From Paraspadella gotoi (lineage: Eukaryota > Chaetognatha), in NCBI GenBank assembly GCA_051294375.1, contig CM119265.1, positions 24,276,247 to 24,340,246 on the forward strand: DNA of 64,000 nt, read 5' to 3'. Positions 22,706 through 34,437 of this stretch are shown piece after piece. The notes beneath the pieces are model-generated. The model saw only the letters and a program-made list of their open reading frames with translations, was not told where the DNA came from and did no database searches. Within the stretch, counting starts at the first letter, position 1; each line of letters opens with the position of its first letter. The position numbers were made by a program, and so were the translations under genes.

Positions 22706-23144
22706 GAGCGGCAGAAGGATAAAAATGAATCGAGAAAATGAAAGAGAATATTTTTTCCACGGCCGTATCGCTGCCATTGCGTTGCTTCTTTTCTTTTCAG
22801 AAGATTAAATAGAAAAATCCAAAGTTTTGTATTTTTCTTAGAGGAACGGCGCTTTTTGATTCTTAAGACGAGGAAAAGAGAGAGAAAGATGGCGATAGTG
22901 ATTGTGGAGGAAAGAAAAAAAATGAAAAGAAGGATAGGTAGAGGAAAAGAAAGAGAAAAATGGAGAGATTGATTGGTGGAGGAAAGGAAAGAAAAAATGG
23001 CGAGAGTGATTGGTGGAGGAAAGGAGAGAGAAAATTGAAGAGACTGATTGGTGGAGGAAAGGAAAGAGAAAAATGGCGAAAGTGATTGGTGGAGGAACAT
23101 AAAGTGAAAATGGAGAGAATGATTGTTGGTTAAGAAAATGTGAG

Positions 23145-23624
23145 TTAGAGAGCTACGAAGAAAAAATAGAGGAAAGGGCAGAGATGAACGAGAAAAACAG
23201 AAAGAGAAAGAAAAAAATAAAAATAGAGAGAGAAAGAGAAACTAAATCGATTCATGTTTTCCATCTGAAAAACTTTGTCTACTTCATTCCTCTTCCTCTT
23301 CTTCCCTCCTCTTCTTTCTCCGCAAACATCCTTTGCTTTTTCCAACCAAAACATTCGTTTGTTTTTTATTCGTTCGACTATAAACTCGACTGCCACCTGG
23401 AGGGAAATTGAAGACGACGACGACGACGACGACGCTGACGACGACGCTGACGACGACGTTGACGACGACGTTGACGACGACGACGACGACGACGCTGACG
23501 ACGACGACGTTGACGACGACGTTGACGACGACGTTGACGACGACATGGGCGCAGTCGAAGTAGATATGGTGAGGAAAATGACCACGACGAAAAATGTCAA
23601 AATTACATTTCGAACCTTAGGCAC
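23145..23624 (-). CDS. Doubtful Ser-rich ORF across a (TCG)n tract
   Basis: A minus-strand frame of about 159 codons starts with a hydrophobic run (ILTFFVVVIFLTIST), passes through about 45 Ser/Thr/Ala residues encoded by (TCG)n at 23414-23545, and continues as VAVEFIVERIKNK and a basic segment before ending in Phe/Leu/Ser-rich sequence. It has no ATG at its start. The left arm (11445-11801, plus) retains AVEFIVERIK in one frame, but the rest diverges. The hydrophobic start could mimic a signal peptide, but it most likely reflects a microsatellite-driven open frame. Confidence 0.15.
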   Translation of the reverse strand: MPKVRNVILTFFVVVIFLTISTSTAPMSSSTSSSTSSSTSSSSASSSSSSSTSSSTSSSASSSASSSSSSSSISLQVAVEFIVERIKNKRMFWLEKAKDVCGERRGGKKRKRNEVDKVFQMENMNRFSFSFSLYFYFFLSLSVFLVHLCPFLYFFFVAL

Positions 23625-24734
23625 GAGTTGTTTAAGAATTATAGTATTGTGGCGTTAAAATTTAAAACAGTGTTCGTCCTTAGCCTCGTTTCGAAGGCGT
23701 CTTAACTGGGCGTTCAGGGTATAGTCCGTGGCTTTCCCGGTTCTGTCCTAAAAATAGAACTGATTTTTACCTTGGGTGGGCGGTAGAGCGTAAGTAAAAA
23801 AAATTATTTTAGTCAATTATGAAAACGTACCATCAGTAAACATTAATTTATTATGTATAATCCCCGTCCTTATTCTTTATTAAAACTGATAAATTTCACA
23901 TCGTAATACTTCTGAGATTGGTTGATCTTGACCGGGCGACCAAGGCGCCCGACCCTTCCAGAAACTTGACGTTGGAAGCGGGCACGTAGGTCGGCCCGAA
24001 TTGAAGTTTGAATTTCTAATTTTATTTTGAAGACTATTTTTTGTTCCGATATGTTGAGCCATTTAAGCCCGAAACAGTCCCGCCCGAAGGACGATAGAGC
24101 CGCGGTCAATAATAACGAAAGCAACGAACTGCAGCGCAAATATCTGACCGTTTTTTCCCCAGGAAAAAAAATTAGTTTAGTTTAATCACTCGGGACGTCG
24201 ATATCTTTTTGGATTCGTCCATTTCTTGCCATTCGCGAGTCGTTTTCATAACAATTTTTTATAACTAAGGAAGAGGATCGGCGACGTGGGTAAAATTTAC
24301 AGTTCCAATGATTCTGCAAGCTGATAGGTCGATTCCGGTTCCATGCTTGACCAATCAGAATTCGGCGATCCGATTTGCTTTTGGTAGCTTGATACTCCTG
24401 CGATGTTATTAATAATCTCTTCTTCATATTATAATTTGTTTTCTCTTTATTCTATCCTTCGCATTGGGTACGCGAACTAAATTTAATTCAATTTGTAGAT
24501 TGATTTTCTAGTTTACTACAATTTGAAAGAGATACTTTCAGAGTTGGCAGGAAAAGAAAACTTGTTTAAATGAAAACAATCGTCTAAACCTGATCCTTTA
24601 AACCATCGTAACTAGTCAGTACATAAATATGAATTAAAGTGAATAATTTTTCAGCGTCACAGAGTTTCATAAATTGATTTCGTATTTTATTGCAGTATTT
24701 CATTTAATGTTATCGAACAACTTGTTCTGTCTCG

Positions 24735-24739
<5 letters not shown>

Positions 24740-24768
<29 letters not shown>

Positions 24769-25230
24769 NNNNNNNNNNNNNNNNNNNNNNNNNAGAGAAG
24801 AGGCAAGCTAAAACAACACGAAGAGAACAGAGAGAGAGAGGTGCGCACGGGAAGTATCGACCCAAGAAATACAGCGTAAAAAAAAGGAAAGAATGCACAA
24901 GAGAGAAAAAAATTGATAGACAAACATTGAGAATACACAACAAATGGTACTAACACAGACTCTATGCACACACACCACCCCCACACAAGTTTCCTATAGA
25001 GTAGGATTTTGAGTCTTAGCACACGTTCTCCTATGATCTTCATTTCGCCTTGTTCTTCCTTCGCACACCAATAAGGAGAATGAAAAGGAAAATAATCGCC
25101 TTTAAAATTCAATATCTACTCTCCCGCTAATACTTTTAACGACAATTTCGTACGCACAGAGTGAATCCAGAGTCTAAGAAAACTATACACTTGTTTCGCC
25201 ACATCTAAAAAATGAAAGTTCTTTATTCGT
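24740..25230 (-). repeat. Block shared (inverted) with 45000-45150
   Basis: Bases 25070-25225 are the reverse complement of about 44990-45150, sharing TTTTTAGATGTGGCGAAACA, TTAGACTCTGGATTCAC and AAAGGCGAT(A/T)ATTTTCCTTT. The part from 24794 to 25060 has no partner visible, because the other copy is cut by the gap at 44849-44948. It starts with a (CT)n tract at 24740. Confidence 0.75.
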
Positions 25231-28200
25231 TATCCGTCCAGTGTCACTTCTGCATTTCTTTGCTTCCCGTGTGTTTTAGATTTTTTAAAAACAATTTTTT
25301 TGCAGTGTTACGTTTGTTTTTTGATCTCTTGGCGCTGATGCCGTATCTTTTGTTTCTCCTCCCTCCTTTCGTATCCTCGTTGTTATAAGCTTCCGTCTTC
25401 TCATCGTAAGGGGTCTTGCTTTCCACTCTGTTTGCTTGTCGTTCGGACTGAAAGCTTTATTTCGACTCCGCTGTTTTCGGAGGGAGGCAGACGCGGGAGT
25501 TGCCTCTTCCTCATCTTTCCTTTTTTTATTTCTCCCCTTTTCTTTATTTTCGCGTCTTTCTTTTTTTTTTAGTTTTGAAATCTTATTAAAGTCGATTTTA
25601 ATTTTGCAGCGCGTAGATCGTTTCGATTTTTCTCCGACGGCGACGCTGAATCGCTAATTGACGGACACCACCAGAGCGCTTTAAACAAGCGATGATATCA
25701 CTTAATAAAAGTATTATTATCTATCCAGTATCTTTAAGTATCTCTCCTATAATTAATCCCCTATCCCAATCGATGAACGATGACTCTGTCCGCTGTGTTA
25801 ACGACGAAATCGCGCTAACGTCGCGGCACGCCCTTCAGTTGTTGTTGTCCGATCGTCGTTGTCGTTGTCGTACTGTCTCGTCGCACTGCGATACTTTATC
25901 CTTTACAGTCGTCCACTTCGAACTAAAAGCGAATAAACAGCGAATTCATATGTTAATTTATTCATTCGATCGAAAACACGCGATTAATATCGATGGACTA
26001 AATCCCATACCCAGTTTTCCACACCGTTGGAGTAGGATATCATTTGCCGAATTGAGTAATTGTAATTGCGTTAGTTTCCCGATTTTTAAATATATGTAAT
26101 TTTTTTTTTCTTTTAATACACAACTAGGTAATCTAGATTAACGACCGATAGATCGCTTCTTTTTTTTTTTTTTTTCTCTTTAGTTTAATATCTTTTTTAT
26201 TTCGAGAAGAACCTTATAGCGATGTCAACTGAGCTGCGCCTTCCGAAAAGAGGCTGGAGGGAGGAAGGACGGAAGAACGGAAGGAGGGGAAGAAAAACTG
26301 AGAAAGTAGAGAACAAAATTGTTCTATACGAAACAATCAAATAAAAAAAATCTTCATCTCGATATTTTTTTTTATCTACTGCGCGCGCGAAACGTCGGCG
26401 GATGAGCCTCTCGTTTGGCCGCCGCAGCTTGCATCTTCCCTTCGCCGCGCTCGACCCGCACTCACTCATAATCTCCATCACCTCGGACAATCATACTCAG
26501 GGCAACGTTTTCGCTCAGGCCTTGCGCAGACAGTCCATAACACCCCTTCAACACCCAACTTAATTCCTTCAGCAATCCAACCCCTTCTCCCCATTTCTTA
26601 AATCAAAAGAAAGTCAAGCGCACCTCCTCGTACATCAATCATATATCATGTTTAGAATCAATTTCTTACGCTCCCTTCCACAAACCCCACTGTCTCGATC
26701 TGCACCGCTGACATTGTTTCGATGGCGGCGCCGCTGGTTGAGTTTTAGTGGACCCACAATATCATCTTTGAGCTATTGTTGAACACAATCTTACCATCTG
26801 ATAGGCCGCATTGATCACACACACTATTTGCCGCGCGCTACCCGCCCCCCCCCCCGCCTCACCCCTCCCCAAATATCAGGCCGGCGGTCGATCTCACGCG
26901 CCGCCCTTTCTCCTCCTCTTTCGCCTCCTCATTTTGAGAGTAGAATAAACAAGAGATCTTTGGCCTACCGACTGTACGAGTCGCGAAATAATGAGATTTT
27001 CTTTAGATCCGCAATAGATTATAAATGCGGAGAAGTTGTATGTACCATTGAGGCAATGATAGATGGACCTCCCGTGGATAGATGAGATGTTTTTTGGTTT
27101 ACTGGAATTATACTTATTGTTTCGATAGACAGACGCGACAGTCTGACATAACGAACACGACAGACCGCACGACGAACAAGAGAGCCGTGCAAGCAAGCCC
27201 AGACCTACATAGATACTAAAGGAAAGAAGTGAACCTGCAATTCAAGTTAAGTAGATCAAATAGAGAAAAGTCGCTTTTAAAAATCCAATGATAGGAATTT
27301 GACTTCGTGGTTGAAAAAGAATAAAACTTTTTTTTGTCGATGGAACTTTTGTTGAGCGAAAAGAGAGAATCGTCCGATAAGAAACAAAAAAACCTCGTTG
27401 GTGGCTGACTGAATATCGTGCACAACTCGCTTGAGAAAAAAAGAGACGAAATGGTTGGAATTTGAAAAGTTTTTTTTTTTATTATTTTATGGTTTTAAAG
27501 TTTGGCGCATTAGAGATCATGAAAGGCTTTTTATTTTTTTAAATCTTTAACTCGAAGATTTTTTTCATCATTTGATCCTTTCGTGTTAAATGGTTATTAC
27601 TTTCGTTCAAAATTTGGAAATATCCTTTAAGACTTCCAAACAAAACGGAAAACCGAATAATACTCACTAGCAACACTGGCATCTCAAACAGTTCGACTGT
27701 TTCAGCCGGGGGGCACGTGGCTTTTGAAAGAGTGATGATCGGACAATCCCACCTGTTACATAGGCAATCGGATCTTTCAGTTTTACGACTTCCAGTGTCA
27801 AATGATCTCTCTCTCCATCTGAGTCAGAATTTGCAATTGGTATTCACTTTGAGACTCTTCTCACTATTGGTCAGTCGTTGCTCTTTCACTTTTTTCCAAT
27901 CAACGCTCAATTCATTCATTGCATTTTTTTATTTTTTCAACTGTTGATTCGATCAACCAGATAAACCAGATCTCCGCCCTTCTCGTCCCACAACCGCAGC
28001 CGCGGCCACAGCAGCAAGCCGCCGCTCTGCGACATGAATGATCGCCCAAAAGCGTGCGCACACGGGGTTTACGGCGTCGCCCCAGCGGGGCCCCGAAACG
28101 CTGCCAGCGGGCCGGCCCAACGCCCGCGCGCCAGAATTTTTTTTTTTTTCGCTTTTTCGAGACATTAAGTTGGACAAAAAATTTTGGGAAATATTTCCTA

Positions 28201-28555
28201 TTCTTCGACTGCTGCGACAGCTGAGAGCGTAAAAAAAAAAAAAGAATCGTAAAATGAGCTGAAATTCGTAAAAAGAACAAGTTGGTTGTGACCCTGATTT
28301 TGTTTGGGTTTATGTAACTAAAATACATAGAAATGTACCTTTAAAAATGATATATTTGAGATCAGACAGGCTCAGATGGCGTTAGGTGACTAATAAATCA
28401 GTCAATTAGTCGATTAGTCAATTACAAGGTTTATGATTTTGATTTTGTTATTTACTTTTTTTTATTGTAATTAAAAAGCGGATGAGGACAAAAAGTTGTT
28501 GAATGTTGAAAAGGTATTCAAAAATTTAATCAAATTGTATATCTTTTTACACGAA
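25231..28555. other. Single-copy region, no confirmed gene
   Basis: Not repeated elsewhere in the window. It contains CpG-rich patches near 25790-25900, 26390-26460, 26700-26900 (with a C-run at 26846) and 27970-28140, alternating with AT-rich DNA. Several frames of 50-85 codons are open, but most lack an ATG. One minus-strand candidate exon is listed separately. A minus-strand stretch at 27670-27830 lies between an acceptor-like CTGACTCAG and a donor-like GTGAGT, yet two frames are open there, so no choice can be made. The patches could be promoters or first exons. Confidence 0.5.
26466..26596 (-). CDS. Candidate internal exon, unknown protein
   Basis: On the minus strand a pyrimidine-rich acceptor (TTTCTTTTGATTTAAG|) is followed by 43 open codons and then the consensus donor TTATGA|GTGAGT. 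The peptide includes LLKELSWVLKGCYGL and ends Asp-Gly-Asp-Tyr-Glu. An in-frame stop lies just upstream of the acceptor, as expected for an intron. Open length alone could arise by chance, and no family is recognised. Confidence 0.22.
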
Positions 28556-28559
28556 ATGT

Positions 28560-30320
28560 TGGTTTTTTTTGTCAAAATACAAAAAGAATAAATACAAAAA
28601 AAAAATATACACAAAATCAACTCAAAATGAGAAAAAAAATTTTTGAAACGAAGTCACTATCGAGATCGAAAATTTTTTTCTGGTTTCCTAAATTTTCGAT
28701 TGAAAAGTTGGTCTAGTTTCTCTTTATCTTTGGCATGTGGTCGATCGACAACCGAGAGGCCGAAACTGTTTCCTTGACTTTCATAACCGCGATGACTGAA
28801 TAAATGATTAACAAAGAAAATTTAAAAATTAGAATTGTTGCCGGACAGAGTAATTAATGTCACTAATAAAAAGAATTCAATTTAGTAGTCAGTTTTGCTG
28901 CGATCGGTGAAACACCCCGTTAATGATGTTTCTCTCATTTCCCTTAAATACAATTTAAATATTGAGATACAATGTAAAATACGTAATTTTTTTTCCTTTC
29001 AAAAAAGCTATAAGTTCAATTTACATTTTTCTATATGAATTATCATACTATTTCTCTCCTTACTAGACGAGGAAAATTCGAAAAAACATGAAATTATTCA
29101 ATAACCACACTCGAGTAAAAAAAAATATAATATCCGTTTCCATTCTTCTTCTCTTACCTCCCCTTTTCCAGAACAACGTTCCAACAGATGTCGCTCCGCG
29201 ACAGAGTCGTGATCGTCTCGATGAAAACAATTGCACCGCATGATGTTGTTCTCCTCGTGGACGGATCACGAAAAGCGCCTCTTCCTGCCGCAGTGAATCA
29301 CCCGTGGCAGTTCCGCGCGGAGATCATGCAGCGAGGTGGACGGTCAGTTGTGGAACGGGGAGAGGGCGGGGGGGGTCGCTGAGAGTGTCTAAAGGAAAAG
29401 GTCAGAGTAAGTCCTATATACTGCATATGTGTATAGTGTATAGTGCATAATGGTGCGAGAAGAGATTAAACGTATCAAATAACTCTTAATATTTTGTGAA
29501 CTTGGTGTAAACTAAGAATAATTGAAGTTACGACTTGAAATTCTACTTGCTTCAACATAGCGAGTGCCGACCTTTTCTTCATTCTTTGACGTTCCCTGTG
29601 TCTTACGTTCGCCGGTCCTTGTCATTTTAAACGAAAGAAAGCACTAACTTGAGATGTGAGAGTATGTGGTAATATGAATATTCTAAAAACATTTTTATTT
29701 TAGAAGAGTATGGAGGAGAGAAGAATTAATTGTTCTCTATACTAATCTAGTATATCACTAATCACTATGAATTACCATTAAATGTACTTGATTAGTAGTT
29801 CATGAATACTTAGAGAGCTAGCGAGAATTTCTATTGTAAATTGGACTACACTAATGAGTAACACCAGATTATAACTATAACAAAGAAAAAAAAGATAATA
29901 GAAAAAATTGACACGACAGGATGATTTAGAGAGTCTGTTCCTTATCTCACATCTTAATTCATAATATAAATCTTACATCATGAATCCTCTGTAAATCATA
30001 AAATCTGAATCTAAATCTGAACATAAACGTCTAGATACTAAAATCAGAAATCTCCAATGATAAATACCGACATACCTCTAAAATCTAAATCACAAATCCA
30101 AATTCTTGAATCTACCAATCTGAAAATCTAAATGACAGAAAATACTATACTGATAAATCTAAATCTCCGCCTCGAATCCAATTCTTGTCTTTTCACAGAG
30201 ACACAGAGTCACTCACGCCACTTTTAATGCCCACCAAGAGACTTCCACACCGTGACTAGATGTCCCATACAAAATAAATCTATGACCCGCATCGTCCTAC
30301 ACTTATTCCACTGTAACGGC
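28560..30320 (+). repeat. Repeat block F, copy F1
   Basis: Direct copy of 40600-44848. Shared series: GAACGAAGTC, GTTGGTCTAGTTTCTCTTT, CATGTGGTCGATCGAC, TTTCATAACCGCGATGACTG, AACAGATGTCGCTCCGCG, GGTCAGAGTAAGTCCT, and a tail of AAATCTAAATC-like units (29940-30170). F1 lacks the tandem array that splits F2 between the GGACGGTCAGTTGTG and GGTCAGAGTAAGTCC landmarks. A frame at 29188-29382 is not recognised and its F2 counterpart is broken. Confidence 0.85.
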
Positions 30321-31450
30321 CAAAGGACAGGACTCACAAGCCTGTTATTCTGATTGAATGACAAGTTTTTATTATCTGGATTAAGCGGTTAATATACTAA
30401 TCTTCAAAAATATGTGCCCTTTAATACACTCCCGCTCTCCATCTTAACCCTTATATGTTCTTTTATTATCACACTACGCACACTTTTTCTCATACACATC
30501 GAGTACACGGCCTCATCAATCATCTCAGTCTCATTACTAAAAAAAAACACTACCGTTCACCGCTCACCGACTGAACTTCTCGCGTCTTCACTTGGGGTCC
30601 TCGCCTCACGCTCGACTGCAATTCAACGACTCAAGATCGACGCCATTTCAACGATAACGACCCGGACCGCGAGGCACCGCACCGGACCGGACGGCTCTCA
30701 CACGGACCGATTTCTGGATCATTTTATGAAAACGAGGCGCAGTGCCGCGCTTAGATCAGGCGAGTGCTGGTAGGCGAAGAGAGCGTTGGATGGGAGAGAG
30801 ATGGTGATTGATGGAATCGTGAAATGGCAGTGGCGCGTGAATGGCGTATATCGCCTCGATATGATGGCTAAAAAGGATTAACGGCTGAGACACTGAGAGG
30901 TCATGCGGTGGTTTGTGAATGCGTGCTGTATACAAATGATGAGCGAGCTTTCTATAACTAACGCGATAGGTCTCGGCGTCTGCAATGTTTGGTCGCAATC
31001 GCGACTGGAGACGCACAGATGACATCTAGGCTATAACGTTCAGTAGGCGTGGGTTCGAATCCACACCACTGCGTCGCCACATTTGAGAGTATATGCTATG
31101 AACAGAGATTGGCAAAGAACTATGAATATACCCAAAAGATGGATTTTATTCTCAGATAATATACCATGAAGAACGAGCGGTTGTGTGAGACCACCAAGAG
31201 AATAGACCAATCGATCAAAAACGCTCAATATTTAATATCAGAGTTGCCACTCTTTGATCACCATATCACCGGTGGCCTTCTCGTTCTCCCGATGCAACGA
31301 AGGTCCTTCTTCTCATTGGTAGTTTTCCGGTATTGTGTCTTGATCTATCATCCATCTCGATTGGTCCTTCATTATATCTTCACCCCTGACCACCTGAGAA
31401 TCGATCTATTTCGCTGATTGTATTCCTGATCACATATCTTTATTGGCAAT
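30310..31450 (+). repeat. Repeat block H, copy H1 (part of palindrome II)
   Basis: Reverse complement of 39610-40620. Landmarks: TTAACCCTTA, TTCTCGCGTCTTCACTTGGG, GGACCGGACGG, GTGGGTTCGAATCC and the GAGAATAAAATCCA-type sequence read inversely. H1 has many extra single bases compared with H2. It continues directly into block A copy A2, just as H2 adjoins A4. Confidence 0.8.
31045..31080 (+). other. tRNA 3'-half-like sequence (T-arm), noisy copy
   Basis: GTAGGCGTGGGTTCGAATCC resembles the T-stem and loop of a Ser/Leu-type tRNA. The acceptor side is disturbed relative to the cleaner copy at 39941-39975. No 5' half is recognisable within 100 bases upstream. Confidence 0.3.
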
Positions 31451-31479
31451 TTACGCGAGATAATATCCAATAAATCCGC

Positions 31480-33700
31480 ATAGTTCACGCTCAAGTTAAA
31501 CAGTTCGCGACGTACTTTATTATGTGAATATTATTATTATTACTTGGCTCTCAACGGGGCGTTTTATGCAAATTTCGGTTAATTGAACTTTTACAAGTCA
31601 TTATATTTTCCTCTTTCTCTCTTATCGGACGCGCTCTCGTGTGCCATCGAGTGATCTGTACTGTCACGTGTATATCCAATACTACCATATCTATTCCTTT
31701 ATTAATTCTCTCTCACGTCTGCATATCCGTATAAGGCGTGTGCGAGACCTTTAAATTAGCTGTACTACCATTTCATAGTTGCATGTGGTTACTTTTTGCT
31801 ATTCGGAGTCTAAAATTAGCACATATATGTGAACTGTATAACGAACTTTTTCAATTTCCTGTAGCTCAACTTTACCTTTCTCACGCTCTCTCCTACCAAC
31901 CCCCTTTCTTCATACAACTCTCTTCTCTCATATTTCATCTCTTTTATATACTACTATAGTGTCAACTCTCTCTCTCTATTGCTATTTTCTCTCTGTCCGC
32001 AGTCTTCCACCTCTATTTTCCACATTTACCAGCTCTCTACTCTTCTCTTTTCATTTCTCCTTCTCTCTCCTTACTCTCGCGTCTCTCTTGTATCGTCTCA
32101 TTCATTCGTCTTTTACTATTTTTCTCCAACTCATTCTCTCTTTCTTGTCTTAACCCAACTCACCTGCAAGTTTTAAACACACTAATACCTGCAGGCTGAT
32201 CTAAAACTTCTTTAAAACTCCAGCGTTAATAATCGAGTAGATATAATAACATAAATTTAGGGATTTCTCTGTAAAAGTGACTGTTGATTCACATTCTCAA
32301 CGACGCACAAAGCAGCAGTGATTCACCCTCTACACCACTTTACCCATCAACTTCTGACCACTACCCACTCGTGACTTCCGTAGACGCACCTCTTTAAAGC
32401 TTTCAACTTCGTCTCGTGCGCAGCTTCGTGAGTTAATCCCTCTCTCTAGCTTTCACGCTGCCTGCGCCTGACCTTTTTCCTTGTCTCAGTGATCTGCTCT
32501 GCCTTGCACAGATTAGCGCAGTCTCCTCTCTGCGCGTCGGCTACGCAGCTCTTAACGTACAGCCCGATCTGAGCCTAACTCTAAGCGCCGATCATTCGCA
32601 GCTAATTCAAAGCGCTTGCCGCGACCTTCGAGCTTAATCTAAGCGCGATTCTTGGAGTTCTAAACTATTATCTATATTTGCTAAAGTCTGAGGAATCCTC
32701 GTACGCTATATCTACAGCGCTCGATCATAAGTCGCCGCGATGCTCGCTGAGCGTACATACTATGCCCGGGCCCGGATTTATCTTCCTTTTTTCCCCCCCC
32801 GAGTCTTAATTTATAGGCACCCGACTCTTCGGCTAATCTATAGCCAAATCTGTCTAGATTCTTGAGCTAATCTTAGGGCCGATTTCTTAAGCGCTCGATC
32901 TTATGAGCTAAATCTAAAAAGCCGAGACTCTTGGAACGCAATCTAGCGCCGATTATCTATGTGAGCTAAATCTAAGTGCCGCGATCCCTTCGACGCTAAT
33001 CCAAGCTCGCCGATCTTATGTTGAGCTAATACTCTAAGCCTGTTCCATATTAATTAGCGCGCCGATCTTGAGAGCTTAAACTAAGTACCAATCTAGCACC
33101 GATCTTTGGAGCCTTAATCCTTAAGCGCACCGATCATAAGGCTGATATACAGCCCCGCCGAACGACGGGAACTATATCCCGTCACAACTTTGCGCGCGTG
33201 CCCGTTCAGAGCGCCGGGACACAGATCCGCACATACACACCTGCGAATATTTCTTTATTATCAGTCAGATATATCTCTCTTTGCATACACGTTTTTTGCA
33301 CCTATCAATACTTTATGGGCTGACACCTATGCGCTCTGATGCTTAGACCGTGGGCGATCTCCTCAACCAGTCCATAACGTTCAAAAATAACTGGTCGCAC
33401 AGGCGCAGCTCACGTTCGCCACGTCTACTTGCAGCACGATTTACGCGCCCTTAACCGCGTGCCCTCCATGCCCTCCGTTATGCCCGAGCGGCCCTTCAAC
33501 TCACAGATTCCATGCACTTTCGCTCACAATCTCGAGGAGAAAAGACCGGTCAAAGCGAAAACATTGAATGAATGTACAAGGATAGGTAAGAGCTAGCAAG
33601 AGCGTGGCGGTCACAAAGACAAAAGTGTGAGAGACGTGGAACGGGGGAGATAAAGAAAGGAGAGATGAGAGAGAGAGAGAGAGAGAGAGAGGAGAGTAGA
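31480..33700 (+). repeat. Repeat block A, copy A2 (noisy)
   Basis: Direct copy of 4630-6370 with many scattered insertions. Examples are the 24-bp satellite with spurious bases at 32570-33150 and the CTGCAGGCTGATC landmark near 32190. At about 33700 it passes, inside a GA tract, into an inverted copy of 9130-6705. This abrupt orientation switch inside a microsatellite is unusual. Confidence 0.85.
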
Positions 33701-33757
33701 GAGAGAGAGAGAGAGAGAGTAAGAGAAGAGAGGAGAGAGAGAGAGAGAAGAGAAGAG
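33668..33757. repeat. (GA)n at the orientation switch
   Basis: GA dinucleotide tract with short interruptions. Sequence to the left matches block A in direct orientation, and sequence to the right matches block D/B in inverted orientation. Confidence 0.9.
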
Positions 33758-34432
33758 GGAAACGCGGGGATCCGACTTCGATTTTGATGTAATTGTTGAC
33801 ACTGGAGATCGAGACGTTTAGACGTCGTCAAGACTTTGGAGTCGCGTGGATTCTTTGGACTGAGTGACTGACCTTGACTGACGGACAGAAGGGCGGAGAG
33901 ACGTACGGATGAATTGATGGAAAAATGATTGATTGCTGAATCTAGGAAAGTATAAAAATAAATAGGAAGAAAGGGAATGAATTCAAAATTATAAATAAAT
34001 GACCTAAAGATTGAATGAATGAATGAATGAATGAATGAATGAATGAATGAATGAATGAATGAATGAATGAATGAATGAATGAATGAATAAATAAATGTAT
34101 GAATGAATGAACTAATGAATGAACAAATGAATGAATGATAATTCGGATATTTTTCTTCCATTTTATCATTTTATTTAACATTTTACTCGAGCGTAAATGG
34201 AATAAAAAAGACTAACGATTTCTGTTTCCACCGGAAACGATTTTCAACCTCCTTATGTTCGCTTTTCATCATCCAATCTCTCTCTCTCNNNNNNNNNNNN
34301 NNNNNNNNNNNNNTTTCCTCTCTCTCTTTCTCTTCATCTCTCTCTTCTCTCTTCTGTCCCTGACCTGTGTTTGTTTGCTCCCGAATGCTGTTCAGATCTT
34401 GCTTATTGTTTCCCTCCCTCATAGATATTTTT
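33740..34432 (-). repeat. Inverted copy of 6705-9130 without the 1.55-kb insertion
   Basis: Contains, inverted, block D, the uninterrupted ATGAATT site (33909-33915), the tetranucleotide microsatellite, the ACGATTTCTGTTTCCACCGG landmark (complement of about 6910-6930) and the stretch up to 6705. A 25-base gap at 34289-34313 sits in a CT tract. Confidence 0.85.
34013..34140. repeat. (GAAT)n tetranucleotide microsatellite
   Basis: About 30 GAAT/GAAC/AAAT units, the inverted partner of 7199-7311 and somewhat longer. Confidence 0.97.
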
Positions 34433-34437
34433 TAATC

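Larger units (their letters stand above)
18950..24725 (-). repeat. Right arm of palindrome I
   Basis: Reverse-complementary partner of 9340-15020. It lacks the 820-bp insertion found on the left and carries an internal tandem duplication (19632-21004 and 21049-22510). The innermost part (18960-19090) mirrors 14870-15015 almost exactly, including GATATGTCGTCAGAGGGTGT. The outer end stops at a CT tract with a 25-base gap. Confidence 0.85.

Noticed and set aside
23275-23658. Poly-Asp plus-strand frame
   Set aside because: Produced by (GAC)n; the same tract reads poly-Ser or poly-Val in other frames and in the paired arm.
27670-27830. Minus-strand segment between acceptor-like and donor-like sites
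   Set aside because: Two different frames and the opposite strand are all open; coding frame cannot be chosen and no family fits.
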